This document shows, one piece after another, positions 1 to 11,300 of a stretch of 64,000 bases of DNA. Numbering within the stretch: position 1 is the stretch's first letter; each line of letters starts with the position of its first letter. A model generated the notes under the pieces. The model ran no database searches. It saw only the letters and a program-made list of their open reading frames with translations, and was not told the DNA's origin. The position numbers were made by a program, and so were the translations under genes. The stretch is from Nepenthes gracilis (lineage: Eukaryota; Streptophyta; Magnoliopsida; Caryophyllales; Nepenthaceae), in contig BSYO01000022.1 in assembly GCA_033239525.1 (NCBI GenBank), positions 12,658,923 through 12,722,922 of the forward strand, read 5' to 3'.

Positions 1-546
1 CCTAATGTGCACCTAATCGTTGCTCATGTGTCGTTTCTGATATAGAATCATGCTTGACACAATTTTAGGGTATTTGAAATTAGTTTCTCATATAAAGAAC
101 ACCGCATAGAGAAAAAAAGAGAGAGAGAAGATAAAGAGGTTCGAGATTTGATTGAGATCCGATTTATGTTTCTTTCATCACTAAGGTTGGGTATATTATT
201 TTAGTGTTGATTTTTAAAAAATATTTTTATTTAATCACTATTATTTCTTCGTGTATTTTCTCTTATGAGTTGTTAGGCATGTTGAGGGATTTATATTTAA
301 CCATTGTTTACTTGGGTTTGAAGTGAAGATATTTTAGAGGGGTTATTTGTCACCAGCATAATTTTGTAGTAAATTTATTTAAAATTTATCTCGTAATCTT
401 TTTTTTAGTTGAGAAAGATATTTTATGTTAAAAATATTATGTATTATTATATTTTTTGTACTTACGAGTTTGATAGTTAACGTTTGATGAGTATTTGACT
501 TTATTCTGCTGCACCAGGTTATAGGTGTTTTTGTCGAATCCGAACT
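1..546 (+). repeat. Copia LTR fragment, same family as the two intron-1 elements
   Basis: Colinear with the 3' two thirds of the LTR at 6357..7197. Shared blocks are the gaaagagaag purine tract, a 'gaggttcga...gatccgattt' block, 'cttatgagttgtta', 'gttaaaaatattat' and the terminal 'tgca(t/c)caggtt'. The left part lies outside the window. No primer-binding site follows position 546, so this is either the 3' LTR of an element to the left or a solo LTR. It is strongly diverged from the other copies. Confidence 0.75.
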
Positions 547-633
547 CTAGGTTACATTCTTCTTTGGGTGGCCAAAGTAGTGAAACTTATATATATATAC
601 ACTCACACATAACTAACAACGTTGGTGACATAA

Positions 634-635
<2 letters not shown>

Positions 636-668
<33 letters not shown>
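636..668. repeat. (TA)n microsatellite
   Basis: About 33 bp of TA dinucleotide. It forms the left edge of a duplicated unit whose second copy, with its own AT run, is at 1347..1376. Confidence 0.9.
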
Positions 669-670
<2 letters not shown>

Positions 671-1413
671 CACGGCTATGTGGCTGATGCGTGCTCAAGT
701 GGTGATAGCACCGGCAAGAGTGGAATGACGGCAAAAATAAGGCAAAAAACAGAGGGAGGGGAGGTCAACAGAGGAGAAGTGGAAGAAAAGAGGGGAAAGG
801 ACGCGTGCAGCTTCGCTGAGATGAGGGTTCACTGTTGTTGTTTGCAATTGAAGGGAGCAGGCAGAATTTGTGAGGGACAAGGGAAATGGAGGGAGAGTGC
901 AGTCTCAACAGAGAGTGAGGGAGAGGATTATGACTTAGGTCTCAGAGAGTAATGGAGAGGTAGATAATCGACTTGCGAAATGCCGAGGTTCCCATGTCCA
1001 AGATGCAGGGAGAGAGAGAGAAAAGCAAGAAAAGATAGGGAGAGAAAGGGAGAGGGGAAGAAGCAGAGAGGGAGGGAAGAAACAAGGGAGACGGGGAGAA
1101 GGAAAATAGAGAGAGCAAATATCTTTTTTCTTCCTTCAATCAACCGAGCAGTGATGGCTTTATACAGGTAGTGGTTGCGGCACCATAGCCTAGCAACATA
1201 ACAGAAAACAAATAACAATCCACGTGCAGGGGCAGGGAAAACTAACAGAAAGGAAAATAAACAGAATGGAAAACAAATAGAAAACCAGGGAAGGGGAAAA
1301 ATAACAGCAGGCTCGTAACAATGGCCCAAGTAATGCTGCCAATATTATATATATGTATATATATATATATATATATTTCACGGCTATGTGGCCCAAGTAA
1401 TGCTGCCAATATT
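669..1413. repeat. Two-copy local duplication, the first copy split by an LTR
   Basis: The block 'ttcacggctatgtggc' occurs at 669..684 and again from 1376. 'ggcccaagtaatgctgcc' occurs at 1323..1340 and again from 1390. The second unit (1376..1413) is continuous; the first is split by the 636-bp insertion at 685..1320. An AT run precedes each unit. Confidence 0.8.
685..1320 (-). mobile_element. Solo LTR (636 bp), minus orientation
   Basis: Termini on the plus strand are TGATGCG...CGTAACA, that is TG...CA. The flanks GTGGC (680..684) and ATGGC (1321..1325) form a 5-bp target duplication with one mismatch. The uninterrupted target survives at 1376..1413, which confirms both borders. Read on the minus strand it has a TATA box (complement of 1158..1165) followed by a CT-rich leader, as in a plant LTR. 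The short open frames on both strands here are low-complexity by-products. Confidence 0.8.
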
Positions 1414-1987
1414 CATGCAGAGATAGAATAAATGGTTCAAATCCTTCTAGGGAGCGCTTACATAACAATGGCAGAGGCATGTCTTACTACGACTGATAAG
1501 CTTGCCAACATGTAATGCATACCCTTTCTTTGAAAGGAATTGGCAGATCTCCACAAATCACTAAATCCTTTTCAGGGTACGTAAAGCGAGGCTTGCCCTT
1601 GAAATGGCTGCCATCTAGTCAGCAGCCTTCATAACAAGAGGAAGGGACCATTAGTTGTAGTCCATGAAGGGAGGATTTATTAAGTCCGGACAATTTTGAT
1701 TTATCAAATGGGTGGGTGGGTCCTGCTCTCATCCTAGCCATAACTACCATTCCAATCATCACTCCCTTTTTTTTTTTTAAAAAAAAAAACAAACAAAAGA
1801 AAACCAGCCAGTCATAACTACCATTCTCACGTAACTACTACCAACTAGCTGCAAAAAAGACTTGCTAGATGTTGGAACAGCTGTGAAGGTCAGAGATCGT
1901 CATTTTCTGAGCCCGTCTTCATCCAGAAGGCTAATTACCAGTTCATTTTTTGGTAACGTTTGCGGGCAGGTAGTCTGTGCTGTGCCA
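1414..1987 (+). promoter_or_regulatory. Upstream region of the membrane-protein gene
   Basis: There is no coding similarity in this interval. It contains a TSD-like repeat pair around a T/A homopolymer (1739..1826). The gene's reading frame is open from about 1862, but the first in-frame ATG that gives a family-like N-terminus is at 1988. No convincing TATA box could be assigned; a 5' UTR, possibly with an intron, is expected here. Confidence 0.4.
1739..1826. repeat. 14-bp direct repeats flanking a T12A11 insertion
   Basis: 'cataactaccattc' occurs at 1739..1752 and exactly again at 1813..1826. Between them is a 60-bp segment with T12 (1767..1778) followed directly by A11 (1779..1789). The length of the direct repeat fits an L1-type target duplication around a tiny retroposed fragment; replication slippage is the alternative. 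Confidence 0.5.
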
Positions 1988-2322
1988 ATGGCACTAGTAG
2001 TATGCTGGTATGACTTCATTTGTTTCTCCATTGTTGGGGGTGCTGTCATTGTCTCGTTATATGTTTTATGGAGGAGGGAAGGTTCCAGGAGGGGAGAGGA
2101 GAAGAGTTTGCATGAGAACCTGTTGGACAGTGATGGGTCCGGTGAGGCAGTAATTACAAGAGCTGGTCACATTAGGTCCAACCAGCTATGGACCAGCTGT
2201 TGGCGAGGGTTGCACCCCGGCTGGCTTCTTGGGACCCGATCCGTGTCGTTTTGTGTGTTGGCAGGGTTTTTGTCATGGGATGTAGTGAAGTATGGTGGAA
2301 GCATCTTTCTTTACTACACAGA
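1988..2322 (+). CDS. Exon 1 (start to FLYYT)
   Basis: 335 nt encoding 111 codons plus 2 nt, ending GA before donor gtatgc. It starts at the ATG giving MALVVCWYDFICFS. It contains TM1, a short basic and acidic linker, then the family's WRGLHPGWLL...SWDVVKYGGSIFLYYT block. The open frame beyond 2322 is intron. Confidence 0.9.
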
Positions 2323-5300
2323 GTATGCTAATTCTCTCCAGCTCTTCGTTACCCCTTGTTCTCTTTGCCTTAATAATATTGCTTTCCCTTGCTTGAATAT
2401 GACGCAACTGATGTTGGCTGCCTAATTCATTGATGTTGCACAAACTGCCCTTGTCCCCAAAATAATTTACTTAACATTAAGAACAACCCTGTTGGGTTCT
2501 CGTTCTTTTAGTATTGACACTTCGACATAGTGTGGTTGTGAGCATTTCCATATTGGCATACATACGCATTGACACACATATATATAAACACATGCTAGTT
2601 ATTAGTTTTTGGGTTATTTTCTTGTGAGGCCCATACCATTAGACAAATCATCTAGAAATTTGTTCGATTTCAATATGAGAATTTACTTCAATGAAGGCAT
2701 TTTTAGAGGTGTTTGTATTAGCATGAGTAAGGTTTCAATACCTGGTGCACATTTGAAAGAACACTTATGCTATTTCTAGCTACTTTTGCTAAGACCTATA
2801 CTTAAGAGACACACATGCGCTATTTCCAGCTACTAATGCATGCCTGAAGGGTCAAAGTTTGTCAACTTTGATATAGATTGTGCTGATACAATATTTAGTT
2901 CAGATTTGAGATTAATTAATATAAGGGGCATTGTAGGAAGAAAGAAGAGTAAGATTTTTTATATCCAATTGATATTCAATTTGAGTTTTGTTTTTTACTA
3001 AACTTGGATATGTTACTTTAGTATAGATTCTAGGATGTATTATATATTAATTAATCATTTTCTTATTATATTCTTATCTTGTAGGTTGTTAAGTATGTTA
3101 ATAGTTGTATTTAATAGAAAATATATACAAATTATTATGAAAAGATCTTGGAAGGGGTTATTTGTAATCATACACTTCATATTAGATTTGTTTGGAGGTA
3201 ATCATGTGATTTTTCTCTTAATTGAAAATAATTTTTTACGTTAAATATTATTACATAATTTGTGTGCTTAGTTGCATTTTTTTTTGTACTCTCATGAGAT
3301 TTAGTGGTTGACAATTGATGAAATATTTGAGTTTTGTTCTGCAATTCTGGTGGTGTGTGTTATAAATCCTAACAAGTTGTATCACAGTATAAGTTTTTTA
3401 TTGTTAAAAAACTAAATTTTGACAAAATTGACGTTGAAGAATTTCTAATTCAATAATTTAATGAGTAAAATAATTTTATTTTTTAACAAGAAAGTGTGAA
3501 AAATATTTTAACTCGAAAAGGAGTGGTTAAAGTACTAAGAAAAAGAATGACAAGTTAGAAAGAATGAAGGATAAAGAAAGGCAAAGTATGAGAAAATTAG
3601 CTAATTATATAATTAAGTTATATGTCACGAACATACACTCTTCAAAAGGTTATTGGTTTGTCAAATACAGTTAGACCTATATAAAACATAAGATACAATA
3701 GAAGTCAAAGTCAAAGTCCTTATAGACGGTGTTGCATATGAAGAAGTTATGGCCTCTTGTTATTAGAAGGGGAAGCTTTTAAAAGTATTTGGACAAACTC
3801 AACCGTATTGTAACGCAAATATTCTTGCCTGATGATAAAATCAAGGAGGAGGACAAAGTATTGGTGTTACTTGCTTTGTTGCCGGCCTTGTATGATCACA
3901 TTGTTATGATACTATTGTTTGGAAAAAATATACTTAGTCTTGATGAGATCATTACTTTTTGTTTATGAATGAATATAGGTAGAAAGAAAGTGATGAGGTT
4001 TTAGGGGAGTCAAGTGCCTTGGTATCTAGTAGTAGTTACAGTCATAAGAGATCAATTGATATAGGCAGCACGATAGATAGGAGCCATAACTAGTCTAAAC
4101 TTAAGGATATCGAGTATTATCATCATGGTAAGAAGGGTTACATGAAATAAGATTACCTTAAGTGGAAGCAAGAAAAGTTGGGTGGCAGTGATTGGTGAGA
4201 GAGGAGGGATAATAACGGCATTGATCGAGCATCATCACTATTTATAGGAACCTTCTAGAAGTTAACATGGAGTTTTACTAGTTAAGAGATAAATTGAGTG
4301 ATGAACAATGGATTCTCACTCTATACAACATTGAAAAAGTTATTTTTTATTTTTAATATGCCTGAGGATTATAGGGTATTAAATATGGAGAACGATGGTT
4401 CGTTGAGAATTGTTGACATCGAGCATATTTGTTTATGGACAAGTAATGGTCTAAAACTTGCGTTAATGGACATGCAACTTGTATTGAATATTTGATTGAA
4501 TTTGATTTCAATCAATATGTTTGATAAGAAGGGCTTCTGGACAACATTCAATAAAGACTAATGGAAGCTCAACAAAGGATTTGTAATTGTGGTAAGAGAA
4601 AGTAAGCATTTAAGATGGTATTTGATGGAGATTCGGTTGCCAAAGGCAATGACAAAGTAACCAATGGGCGGTTTAATTAAGGAGGTTGGAGGAGCCCAAG
4701 GTGGAGTGTAAAGAAAAGCGATCCTACTATAGTAAAGGCACCAAAGGAGAGTGGCGATATTTCAATTGCTTTGGTGGAGTAGAAGAGGGTGAAGTTCAAG
4801 TTTGCAGAGGCCAACTTTGGGATTCCCTTGGAGGAGAAGTTTTCAAATGGTAAATGGTAAGAGATAATGGTTGCCAAAAAAACAAGAGGTCTCCCACAAG
4901 TTCATAAGGAAAAATTTATTAAGCTTGAATTACTTTCTTAAAGGTTCTACACCGAATAGATAAATCATCTAAAGGTTTATTTTATTTTAGTTTGAGAATT
5001 CATTTGAGTGAAGGTATTTTTAGGGGCATATGTGCTAGTATGAGTAATATTTTAATATCTGATGCGTGTCTAATGGGTACATATATCCTATTCCTAATAA
5101 CTTTTATTGAACTTATGCTGATGCAAGTAAAAGGTGCATATGCACTAATATTGATATAAAAAATCATAACCCAATTATTAGATCAAATTTGAGATCATTT
5201 CAATACAAAAGGCGTTGTATGAAATGAGGGAAGAGATACAAAAGAAAAGAGGAAGATCTTCAATATTTGGTTGAGGTCCGATTTAAATTTTATTCTTCTG

Positions 5301-8300
5301 TAAATTCGGGTATGTTATTTTAGCTTTGGTTATGGGATATATTACCAATTAATTACTTATTTTCTCATTATATTCTTATCTTATGAGTTCTTAGGTATAT
5401 TAAGAATTATATTCAATTGGTTATTTACATGAATTATTGTGAATGGATCTCAGAGGAGGTTATTTATAACTATATACATTATAATGGATTTAGTCGAAGT
5501 GTTTTATGACTTTTTCTTTCATTGAGAAGAATTTTTTACGTTAAATATTATTATGTAATTTGTATTTTGTTACATTTTTTTTCATTGTACTCTTACGAGG
5601 TTTGGTAATTGATAATTGGTAGGAGATTCATATCTTGTTCTGTTGAGTTGTGGTGTGTGTGTTGCTAATCCCAACATCAACAACAATTCTTTATTGGTGG
5701 TTTTGAAAAATTGTCAGTATTCCTCCTTACGCTGACTTTGAAAGTCTGGGTGCAAGTCTCAAGAATTAGGGGCGCAAATTTTCAGTTTATTGGAAACTTT
5801 CAAGCTCTGATGGAGTTTGTTAAGATAATATATCTACCATTTCTTTGCGCAAACTTGTACAAATTTGATGATTCAAAGTTGTGGATTCATTAGAAAATAA
5901 TGTTTTGAAAAAAGGTTACGCCTTTTATGTGGGTGGTTACTTTTTACATGGAGAATTCCCTATGAAGATCATTATTTAGAGTTGTTTTTCATCACAATCA
6001 AACACAAAAACAAATATCCTTGAAGCATTTGATTCTCTCTTATGATAAGCTTCATTTTGAGATATAATTTTTTTAGTTATTATTTGCCCCTTATAAATAC
6101 TTGTAATCTTGAAGAAGGAAGTGAAGTGGGTAGATCATGGAGGTAGCTTACACTGAGAGAACTATGTAAAAATCTCATGTGTTCATGCTGATTTATTTTC
6201 TTTCATCATTATTGTACACTTGTTGGAAACAAAGCCTTAATATGAGAACCAATGTAACAATTTCGACACATGAACCAAACCGAAGTCAAAGAACAGCTCA
6301 ACCTGAAAGAAAATGGTACCTTGGTTTAGTTCTCTAAGTTCAGTCTACCTGCTCTCTGTTGAGTTTTGATCACTTTATTGTGGGTATTATAATAAACAGA
6401 TAGTTATCAAAATGTTACACGATATTCGTGCGAGGATCAACAAAAGGTTGGTTGAAGGTCAACTAAGCGTCAAATGACACTGAAGGATAATGCGATATTT
6501 GGACGAGGGTCGGTCGAGGATTGGTCAAAAGTTAGTAGAGTGGCACATGATAGGCACCTATTGTATGCATGAGCACTGATTCCAAAATGGGGCCGCTCGA
6601 GGCATATTCGAGAGGGCACTCGTGTGCCGATTTTAGTGGGCGTGTGCTTGACATGAGCTCGACGGGCGCTCGAGTGCCACCTCTGATATGATGTCATATC
6701 TAATGCGATTTTAGAGCAATTCAAAATCATTTTTTCATATAAGGAGCGTGCACATAGAAAGTGAAGAGAAAAATAAAAAGAAAAAGAGGTTCGACATCCG
6801 GTTGAGATTCGATTTTAATTTTATTATTCGCTAAGGTTATGTACGTTATTCTAGAGTGGTTTTCTAGGACGTATTTCATCTGGTTGCTATTATTTCTTTG
6901 TGAACTTTCTCTTGTGAGTTATTGAGTGTATTGAGGGGATTATAATCAACCGTTCTTTATCCGGAATTATACTAAAGAAATCTCGGAGGAAATTATTTGT
7001 AACCGATACTATTATTATAGTGAATTTATTCGAAATTTATCCTATAATTTTTCTTTTAGTCGAAAAAAATTTTTATATTAAAAATATTATACATTATTGT
7101 ATTTCTTGTGCTCATGAGTTTGGTGGTTATCATTTGATGTAGTGTTTGAATTTTATTCCGTTGCATCAGGTTGGCATGCTTTGGTTAAACCTTAACAAGT
7201 AATATCAGAGAATAAATTATAAAACTACGATTTGATGAAAGCAATGTCGAGGAGTTTGTCATTTTATGTTAAATAACTTAATAGATAAAATAGTTTTATT
7301 CTTTGGTAAAAAAGGATAAGAAATATTTTGTTCCAGAAAGAAATGGTAAAAGTATTACGGAGTAAGGACGACAAGTTGGACAAGATGAAGGATGAGGAGT
7401 GTCAAGATATAAGGGATCTTACTAATTATACGATCAAGTTGTATTTTACGAATAGCACTCTTCAAGAAGTCATCGGTTATTGGATCCAGCGGAGGCCTTG
7501 ATGAAGTTTGAAAATCAGTATAAATCCAAATTCTTAACGATGAGGTTGTATGTAAAGAAAATGTTCTATGGTCTTCATTTGTTAGAAGGGTGGAGCTTCG
7601 AAAAGTAGTTGAAATGAGCTTAATTGAATTCTAACATAGATGTCAATACTTGAAGAGAATATCAAAGAGGAAGACAATGAGTTAATATTGCTGGTTTTTT
7701 TGCCAGCTTCGTACGATTGTATTGTCACAACATTGTTATTTGAAAAAAAACACGCTCAGTCTCGATGAGGTCATCATTTCATTATTTATAAATGAGTCAT
7801 GGCGGAAGGAAAGTGTTGAGGTTGTAGGAGAGTCAAGACTCTTGGTATCCACTAGCGGTTGGGGACATAGGAGATCGAGGGACCAAGACGGCAAGTCAGA
7901 AAGGAGCAACGACCGATGCAAGCTTCAAGATATAGAGTGATTTCATTGTGACAAGAAGGGTCATATGAAGCGGGATTGCTTCAAGAGGAAGCAAGAAAAG
8001 AAGGGTGGAAGCGAGCATCAAGAGAGGAGGGATCATGACAAAAATGAGTGGACCTCTATTGCCTCATGTGGTGACTTTCTAGTTATCCAAGCAGAGAAGA
8101 CACAGAGCTTTCTGAGATAGGAGACGAATTGGGTGATAAATAGTGGTTCTTCATACCATGTGATATCAAATAAGTTCCTCTTCACCAACTATACATCCGA
8201 AGACTATGGGGTATTAAAGACAGATAACGATGGTTCATCAAGAGATGTTGGCATTGGGGATGTTAGCTTGTGGACAAGCAATAGGATGAAGCTCATGTTG

Positions 8301-11300
8301 AAGGGTATGTCACATGCCTTAGATTTGTGATTGAATATGATTTCAATCGAGAAGCTTGATGAAGAGGACTTTTGCACAACATTTGAGAAAGGCCAATAAA
8401 AATTCACCAAAGGTGCCTCGATTGTGATAAGGGAAAGTAAGCAATCAAGTTGATACTTATGAAGGTTTCAGTTGTTAAGAATAATGTCAAACTGATCAAT
8501 TGGAGTATTGATCAAGATGGTGGGAAGAGGAGGCCGAGGAGGAGTGCAAGAGGGAGTGGTTCTACTATAAGAGAGTAACTAAAGGGGAGTGAGAATTTTT
8601 GAAGCTCAGTGGAGTGGAAGAGGATATCATTCAAGCTTGTGGAGGCCGATACCGGGATCCCATTGGAAAGGAGGTTGTCGAAGGGGAAGTGACGATGGTC
8701 AACAGTAAAGATGAAGGGTCCCCAACAAGATTGTGAGGAAAAGTTTGTTAGGTTTCGGCCACTCCTTTATGGATACCACAACAAACAAATAGTTATCAGA
8801 AGGTTACATGATATTAATACGAAGATCAACTAAAGGTCGGTCGTGTTGGGGTAAGGGAGTGCTGGTCAGTCAAAACTGAGTAGACAAAATGATAGCCATG
8901 CAGTAGAAAACTTGAACTTCCTGACAGTCGTTAGCTACCAATTTAGTGGGAATAAGGAATAAAGAATATACAATATTTTTAACGTGAAAACTCTTCTCAA
9001 CCAAGGAAAAAATTACGAGACAAACTCCAAACAAGCTTCCACTATGTAAAATCAGTTACAAGAACGCCCAAAATAAAATATCCGCTACACACCTAAGAAA
9101 GAATAAGAAAAACAATCTCCAGAGTTAAGAAATTCTCCTTCCCTCTTATCTCTCTGTTTTTTTTCTTCTTCCTCTCATTGGTGGTGCACTCTACTCACTA
9201 ATTTTACAAGTATGGTAGTAAGTAGTAAATGACGAGAGCTCCCTTAGACACTTTGCTCCATTCCACTCTCCTCCTGTGTTCCACCACTGCTATATTGCTG
9301 CTCTCTTCTACCACACTCGCGGCTGCTACCGCTTGCCCATCTAAAGCACCTGGCGTACTTTTATAATGACTTTGACTTTAAATTTTATTTACTCATCTGG
9401 TTTGATCTTACAGATAATTTGTTACACTAATTTTGTCATTTTTATGCATTTATTAGTTCTTGCGCTTTCCTAAACGGCGCATGCTCTACAGGTCAACCTG
9501 CTCTGCATAAATGGTGCATGCTCTACATATCAGTTACCTGCTCTGCAAAGCTTACCAACTCTAGAAAGTCAACTGCTCTGCACAGTCAACTAGCAGCTTT
9601 CCGGACAAGTTGTTCTCGACCATCACCTAATGTCCTCGGTCTTCACTAGTCTCTTTGGCCATCATTGCTTGCTGTCCACGACTATCACCTAGTATTCTCG
9701 GTCATCACTAGTCTCTTTGGCCAGCACAACTTGTTGACCGTTTGGCCTTTATCCATTCTAAAATTCCATATCGAAATTTTATACCGAAATTCCATATCGA
9801 AATTTTATACCGAAATTCCATTCCGGAATTTCATACTGAAATTCCATTCCTGGAATTCTTCACTCCGAAATTTGCCTTCTTCGGTAAATGGTCACTCTGA
9901 GATTTGTCTACTTCGGCAAATGGTCACTCATAAATTTGCCCACTTCGGCAAACAGTTACTTTGGTCTTTGTTGCAACTAGTTTGCAACACTCCAAATATC
10001 GCACAAACTCTATGCGATCCTTCGATAACGTGTCTGTTTGTTAAGCCACCCATAAGAGAGTGACCAAATCCAACAGGTCAAGGGTCAACCAAGCAACAAA
10101 CGATACTAAAGGGTTGTGTGATGCTCGTGTGAGAGTCGACCGATGATCGATTGAAGATCAATAGAGTGATGTGCGATAGGTGTCTATTGTAAGTATGAGC
10201 GCCGATTCTAGAATGGGGCTGCTCAATGAGTGCCTGAGAGGGCACTCGTGTGCCAATTTCAATGTGCGAGCCCGTTGGGTGCTCAAGCGCCACGTCTGAT
10301 ATAAAGTCGCGCCTGATGCGATTTTAGAGTAATTTGAAATCATTGTCTCACACAAGAAATACCGCACAAAGAAAGAGAAGAGAAAAAGAGAGAAGAGGAA
10401 GAGGTTCGATATTCGGTGGAGATCCGATTTGAGTTTCATTCTTCGCTAAGGTCGTATTCTAAAATGGTTTTTTAGGATGTGTTTCATTTGATTGTTCTTG
10501 TTTCTTATTGTACCTTCTCTTATGAGTTGTTAGTTGTTTTGAGGGGGTTACAATCAACCATTATTCACTCGAGATTATAGTGAAGAGATTTCGAAAGGGG
10601 TTATATATAACTAGCACTATTATTATAGTGGATTGATTCGGAATTTATCCTGTAATTTTTTTCTTGATTGAAAAGGGTTTTCTAGATTAAAAATATTGTG
10701 CATAATTGTATTTCTTGTGCTCATGAGTTTGGTAATTGATGTTTGACGAGGGGGCTTGGATTTTGTTTCGTTGCGCCAGATTGTCCGTGTTTTGGTAGAA
10801 CCACAAGACTGTTTTCCCTCTACTATTTGATGCTATCACCTCTGAATCTTCTCCTGATCTTGTGACACAATATTTCTGCAGGTGGACTTTCTCACTAGTT
10901 ATGCTATATTTTGCGGTATGTCAAGCACTTAGTCCTGCTATTCTTCTATCTGCTAGTAGGCGGTTGGCGTATCATACTTATGGTACATGAATTCAACAAT
11001 GAAATAGCTGAATAAGTTCCAGGCTGTGTGACAGATTGGATGTGTGGTATCTGCTCATGGATGCTGGCTCTACTACTCAAAGAAGCCTGGTTCAGGAAAC
11101 GGGGAAAGAAATGAAGCATCAAGAGTGGATTTAGAAGAGAGCAGATCAACTTTCAGAGGAAAAGAATATAGCAGTATTGTCAAGCTGCAAAGTCACAATT
11201 ACCACGAAGATGTCCTGCAAAGAGCAGGGTTTTGGGGTCATCTCATGCAAGCTGCCTACCAGGTTGGTTTCCTTGGTTCTTATGACCCCCCTGATTTTAT

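Larger units (their letters stand above)
2599..5676 (+). mobile_element. Copia derivative 1: LTR-gag-PR-LTR, non-autonomous
   Basis: LTRs at 2599..3374 and 4916..5676, degenerate primer-binding site ttgtatcacag just after the 5' LTR, and a purine-rich tract (aaggaaaaat) just before the 3' LTR. The 1.5-kb internal region carries gag and protease traces, then a 3' segment shared with derivative 2, with no integrase, RT or RNase H. Every frame is broken. The LTRs are strongly diverged and no target duplication remains, so the insertion is old. Confidence 0.8.
8844..10075 (-). mobile_element. Solo LTR (1,232 bp) nested in a copia LTR
   Basis: Termini TGTTGGGG...TCCAACA. The flanks GGTCG (8839..8843) and GGTCA (10076..10080) form a 5-bp target duplication with one change. 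The empty site is known from the intact sister LTR (6357..7197), which fixes both borders. On the minus strand it contains the copia LTR block 'ttggttgagaagagttttc' near its 3' side, so it lies inverted relative to its host element. No internal region or second LTR exists. Confidence 0.88.
6357..10807 (+). mobile_element. Copia derivative 2: LTR-gag-PR-LTR with nested solo LTR
   Basis: 5' LTR 6357..7197 (TGTTGAG...CTTAACA), degenerate PBS taatatcagag right after it, internal region 7198..8745, and a 3' LTR from 8746 (TGTTAGG) to about 10807 interrupted by the insertion at 8844..10075. Structure matches derivative 1: gag, protease and pre-integrase, then the 330-bp 3' module, with no integrase, RT or RNase H. 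The right border is soft; no clear target duplication was found. Confidence 0.82.
2323..10881 (+). other. Intron 1 (8,559 bp), filled with copia elements
   Basis: Donor gtatgc and acceptor ttctgcag. Apart from about 280 bp at the 5' side, about 680 bp between elements (5677..6356) and about 75 bp at the 3' end, it is two same-orientation copia derivatives plus a nested solo LTR. The other six introns are only 119-630 bp, so this one was expanded by insertion. Confidence 0.88.

Noticed and set aside
928..1329. 133-codon minus-strand frame upstream of the gene
   Set aside because: It coincides with the CT-rich leader of the solo LTR at 685..1320 and is low complexity.
2323..2425. Reading of exon 1 through to the stop at 2425 as a single-exon protein
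   Set aside because: The family sequence breaks off exactly at the gtatgc donor after YYTE and resumes at 10882; residues after it have no family similarity.
2599..5681. Target duplication for copia derivative 1
   Set aside because: Flanks GCTAG (2594..2598) and TCAAC (5677..5681) do not match; the element is too old to recover a TSD.
9665..10063. 132-codon frame with repeated FHIEILYRNSISKFYTEI residues
   Set aside because: It is a translation of the short tandem DNA repeats in the nested solo LTR.
6352..10812. Target duplication for copia derivative 2
   Set aside because: The 3' LTR terminus is degenerate and no matching 5-bp pair could be fixed, so none is claimed.
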